A DNA stretch of 64,000 bases from Amborella trichopoda (lineage: Eukaryota > Streptophyta > Magnoliopsida > Amborellales > Amborellaceae): contig NW_006498246.1 in assembly GCF_000471905.2 (NCBI RefSeq), positions 729,570-793,569 on the forward strand. Direction: 5' to 3'. The notes below the pieces were generated by a model. The model saw nothing but the letters and a program-made list of their open reading frames with translations, did not search any database and was not told the DNA's origin. Below, piece by piece: positions 61,267-64,000 of this stretch. A program made the translations under genes and the position numbers. The stretch's first letter is position 1, and every line of letters starts with the position of its first letter.

Positions 61267-61426
61267 CTGCCACCAAGATGGCCCAGGCATTGGGAAGCCG
61301 AAGAAATTGCGAGCACTGCACACAATTGAACGAGTCTTCCCAGGAGCCATGGGTATGTTAAAGGAGGATATCCATATCTTCCATTTTTGGGTGCCGAGAA
61401 GAGGGAGAGACGTGTCTATCTCTATC
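61267..61426 (-). pseudogene. PAO: PAO upstream exon (open)
   Basis: Acceptor AGTTGCTAG, donor GTGAGG. Encodes IEIDTSLPLLGTQKWKIWIS, SFNIPMAPGKTRSIVCSARN and FFGFPMPGPSWWQ without faults. Ends in phase 0, matching the start of the next exon. Confidence 0.9.
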
Positions 61427-61449
61427 CTAGCAACTAGGAAAACATCAAA

Positions 61450-61566
61450 TTAACAATAAATGTCCATGCCATTATTTTCATCAGAAAAATAGACTGTGTA
61501 ACCAATTTCATCAACAGTAAGGAAATGGATGCATTTCAGCATTTCATGAACTGCACTTGAGTCAAA
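61450..61566 (-). CDS. Unidentified exon-like ORF (39 codons)
   Basis: After a good acceptor (CTGTTGTTGCAG) the - strand reads FDSSAVHEMLKCIHFLTVDE, IGYTVYFSDENNGMDIYC and TAA. It sits 23 bases upstream of the PAO exon 61426 and does not match PAO. It may be chance or the tail of another gene. I do not recognise it. Confidence 0.25.
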   Translation of the reverse strand, partial: FDSSAVHEMLKCIHFLTVDEIGYTVYFSDENNGMDIYC

Positions 61567-63743
61567 CTGCAACAACAGATATATTCACATTATAAGGAAA
61601 GAATACATTGCAACCAATGGTACCATTTTCAAGTGACAATGTGGCGAAGTCGTAATATACCTATTTCTAACGTCCTTTCCCTACTTACATCTCTTCTTTT
61701 CTGTTCCTTCTTTGGAGCTTTTCATAAAACTAAAACCATATGTTAAATAAAATGTAATTATATTATGATTCATTTAAGATAAAATAAGAGGATCCAATTA
61801 TAACAGCTCTGAGAATTTTATTTGTGTATTGAACACATGATGCTAAGGTTCTGTACTTTCTTGAGAATTTTCCGAAAGGATAACCTCTTTAGTTTTGAGC
61901 AATCAATCAGTGTTGCCGTCTTTTATTTGGAATTAAGTTTCTTTGGGTAGACAATGAAAGAGTCAAGACCAAGAAGAGTACTGGTGGGGACTGGCAAAGG
62001 AGCGGATGTCGATGGAGCCGGTGAGAAGGAAGATGGAGAGTAATACCACCTAGACAGCAACCCATGGCCTGCACCTCACCTAAGGGCAGAAATGCCCCTC
62101 ATGAGGGCATTTTTTTAATACTAAAGGGGCAAAATTATGGGTTTTAGGTTCATTTGAAACCTAAAACCCATTAGATCCTTTTAGAAAGAGAAAAAACCCC
62201 ATAATTTTTTTCTTTCTACTGGGCCACCCAGGTTCTGGGTGGCCTGGACCCCCTCGGCTACCTAGCACTTTTTAAAACATTGATCGCATAGTATAAATCC
62301 ATTACCTTAGGTACAAGGAGATCACAATTACCTATAGCCATTAGATGTGAAATCTAACTCTTGATTGTGACTTGAAGTTCAAAAAATTTTCTATTGGACT
62401 TTGGGCCTGGTCAATGAGCCAAGCCTGGCTATTTGATTTCACGTCCAGCAACTAAGGTTGATTTGAATCCTTGTATTAAAGGTGATGGAATTATGGTATA
62501 CTTTTCCCTTTCCTCGTTTTTTATTTTTGGCTCATTCAACTATAGGAATCAAACTTGGAATGTACTGTTACAGTACTCAACAACTAATTAATCGGGCCCA
62601 AGCCCGATATTTACAATATAAATCTTAGTTGGCATAGATGCGGATGAAATGTCTATCGGACTTAATTTTTATTGTAATCAACTAAACGCCATTGGTTATG
62701 GGAGTGAGAATAGTACCTTGAAGACTAGTTTTAGCCAAGAGATTGCACCTCACAATTGGAGGTTTTGTGCTTGAGAATCAACTTCCTTCATACGATGCTA
62801 ACTACGTGATATTTTAGGTTGTGTTCAGAACTGTGGCATAGATAGCAAGCTGCATGTATTTTGTTAGCCATATTTACATAGCTACATTAATTTAGAGTTT
62901 GCTGTCCACAGGAACTTATTTGACTCCCCAGAGAAAAAGAAAGTGATAGAAATTGCACCTCTTTGTTGAAATGTAAGACCATCTGATTCTGCATAGACCC
63001 AAGCTGCTTAGCTTAATCACTTACCAATTCTTTGATTACTAGATTGTCACGGGTTTCTTTACCCTCTTCTTCTATGTCTTTAGAGGTGGTTAAGACAACA
63101 GGAAAGGAGTGGGTGAATGTAATGGAGATACCTGGCACGAGAAGGGCACCTCTGCTATCCTAAGGGATGCCATTTGCAAAGTGTAATGGAGCAACTAACT
63201 GAATCCACACCATTCCGATTCAATACAACCATTTTGAAAATCCAGTCTATGCTAAGAACACAATGCTGGGGTGTTTATCCAACTACAACACGAAACCAAG
63301 TGGGCCATAAATTTCTCACACTGGAGACCTCAGTAAACTCATAAGATGTTCACATCAAATGGAGAACTTCAACTATCAACGCATATCTAATATCTTAAGA
63401 TGCATACATAAATCAGTTTTGAGAGTACTGTAATGGTCAATCTCTCCACAAATGAGTGAACTATAAGGAAATGAAGGTATCAAGGTAAGACTTCGCAAAT
63501 TAAAATCCACTTGTAAGAAAATAGACACATCCCTGTGGCTGCCTAAGGATCAGTCTTCCCCTAGGCAGACATGTAATTGCTAGTTGTCCAGCTTATATTA
63601 ACAACAGTCCAACCCCTTTAGGCCTCAACCTATACGGAGAAAAGTTTACCCACAACCACTGCAAAATCAAATAGCGCACTTACTTCGATTGCCATAGTGC
63701 ATCATGACATTGTGACTGAAGTTCCCATGCATTATTCCTCCAT
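61567..63743. other. No gene recognised
   Basis: AT-rich spacer or intron. The only marked structure is the hairpin at 62137-62171 with wider inverted AAATTATGGG/CCCATAATTT arms. I searched for the Rieske exon of PAO and did not find it. Confidence 0.4.
62137..62171. repeat. Perfect 14-base-pair hairpin
   Basis: ATGGGTTTTAGGTT (62137-62150) and its exact reverse complement AACCTAAAACCCAT (62158-62171) enclose a 7-base loop. Possibly the core of a small MITE. Confidence 0.75.
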
Positions 63744-64000
63744 CATCATCATCATCATCATCATCATAGCCTTTTCCCAACTATTTTGGGTCGGCTACAT
63801 TAATCCTGGTCCACCATTTTGCTGTACCACGGGCCATACCCATAAGTTCCCATATCTTTTCTCACTAATTCCAACTATATCCTTTTGGACCTACCCTTTG
63901 CCCTCTTTAGACCTTCCACTTGAACCAATTCGCACCTCCTAATAGGTGTTGTATTGGGTATGTTCTGCATGGCCAGCCACACCTAAGTTCTTCTAGATGT
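63744..64000 (-). mobile_element. RTE LINE 3' end running off the window
   Basis: A (ATC)n tract, then AGCCTTTTCCCAACTATTTTG and the reverse of the RTE C-terminal coding region (equivalent to [20 protein letters not shown] at 24649-24957). Truncated by the window edge. Confidence 0.85.

Larger units (their letters stand above)
54372..61426 (-). pseudogene. PAO: Pheophorbide a oxygenase homologue, 3' exons, disrupted
   Basis: Exons in coding order are 61426-61267, 60526-60247 and 54563-54372. They match the C-terminal half of PAO (ACD1/LLS1), the Rieske-type, ferredoxin-dependent oxygenase of the chloroplast envelope that opens the ring of pheophorbide a in chlorophyll breakdown. Seen: GTQKWKIWISSFNIPMAPGK, TRSIVCSARNFFGF, RRWHEQWTSNKVYDGDMIVL, DVNQQYTKITFTPTRADRFV, FRNWLRRYGNSQPDWFSS, MLDRYEQHTPKCSSSKGAYN. 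Faults: an extra G near 60423-60425 shifts the frame, TAG at 54486-54488 replaces the expected Gln, and CSSC reads CSSS. Exons for the Rieske and iron-binding domains are not in the window. The intron before the last exon is 5.7 kb of retroelements. Sequencing error could explain one fault but hardly all three. Confidence 0.85.

Noticed and set aside
61951..62040. Short charged ORF starting MKESRPRRVLVG
   Set aside because: Thirty codons, no homology recognised and no context supporting expression.
1..64000. tRNA, rRNA, CRISPR arrays or bacterial operons
   Set aside because: None seen; the short tRNA-like strings are retroelement primer sites, and the repeats are microsatellites or minisatellites.

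Overview
This window is nuclear DNA from a flowering plant. The evidence is two plant genes split by GT-AG introns, a very high density of plant retroelements (Ty1/copia, Ty3/gypsy-like, L1-type and RTE-type LINEs), AT-rich introns of up to 9 kb, and two runs of N marking assembly gaps (25584-25603 and 45392-46242). The large TE-filled introns would fit an early-diverging eudicot or magnoliid, but I cannot name the species from sequence alone.

Gene 1 (+ strand, 10391-48850) is the 3' part of a SHOOT GRAVITROPISM 6 / MROH1-type HEAT-repeat protein. I can place 29 exons that join in phase without an in-frame stop (1062 codons plus stop, 3189 coding bases in 38.5 kb). The N-terminal part of the protein (several hundred residues) is not in the window. 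One exon of roughly 38 codons, expected between 43823 and 46655, is missing as an intact exon. It is either hidden in the 851-base gap or survives only as a frameshifted remnant at 43955-44052.

Gene 2 (- strand, 61426-54372) is the 3' end of a pheophorbide a oxygenase (PAO/ACD1) homologue. It is convergent with gene 1 and visible as three exons. It looks broken: one extra base in the middle exon, a TAG in the last exon, and the C-terminal CxxC changed to CxxS. Its last intron (5.7 kb) has filled with L1, copia and LTR sequence.

Layout. 1-9.9 kb: an RTE LINE fragment, then a decayed copia element (+) whose gag region is split by other DNA, including a complete non-autonomous gypsy-like element (A). 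9.9-48.9 kb: the SGR6 gene. Its introns hold an L1 (12.1-14.3 kb), a nested copia complex on the - strand (17.5-25.9 kb), another L1 (30.2-32.0 kb), and two more small non-autonomous LTR elements (B 35.3-37.2 kb, D 38.8-40.3 kb). 49.0-51.8 kb: an L1 with a 333-base internal tandem duplication. 51.8-54.4 kb: AT-rich spacer. 54.4-61.4 kb: PAO remnant with intronic TEs. 61.5-64.0 kb: spacer ending in an RTE fragment (-).

No new enzymatic system is visible. The most interesting structural signals are: a set of extremely short LINE-tail insertions (about 16 to 50 bases) still bracketed by 15-19-base target duplications; a family of 1.5-2.0-kb gypsy-like elements that keep LTRs, primer site and a short gag-like ORF but no pol; the broken PAO; and the missing SGR6 exon beside an assembly gap.
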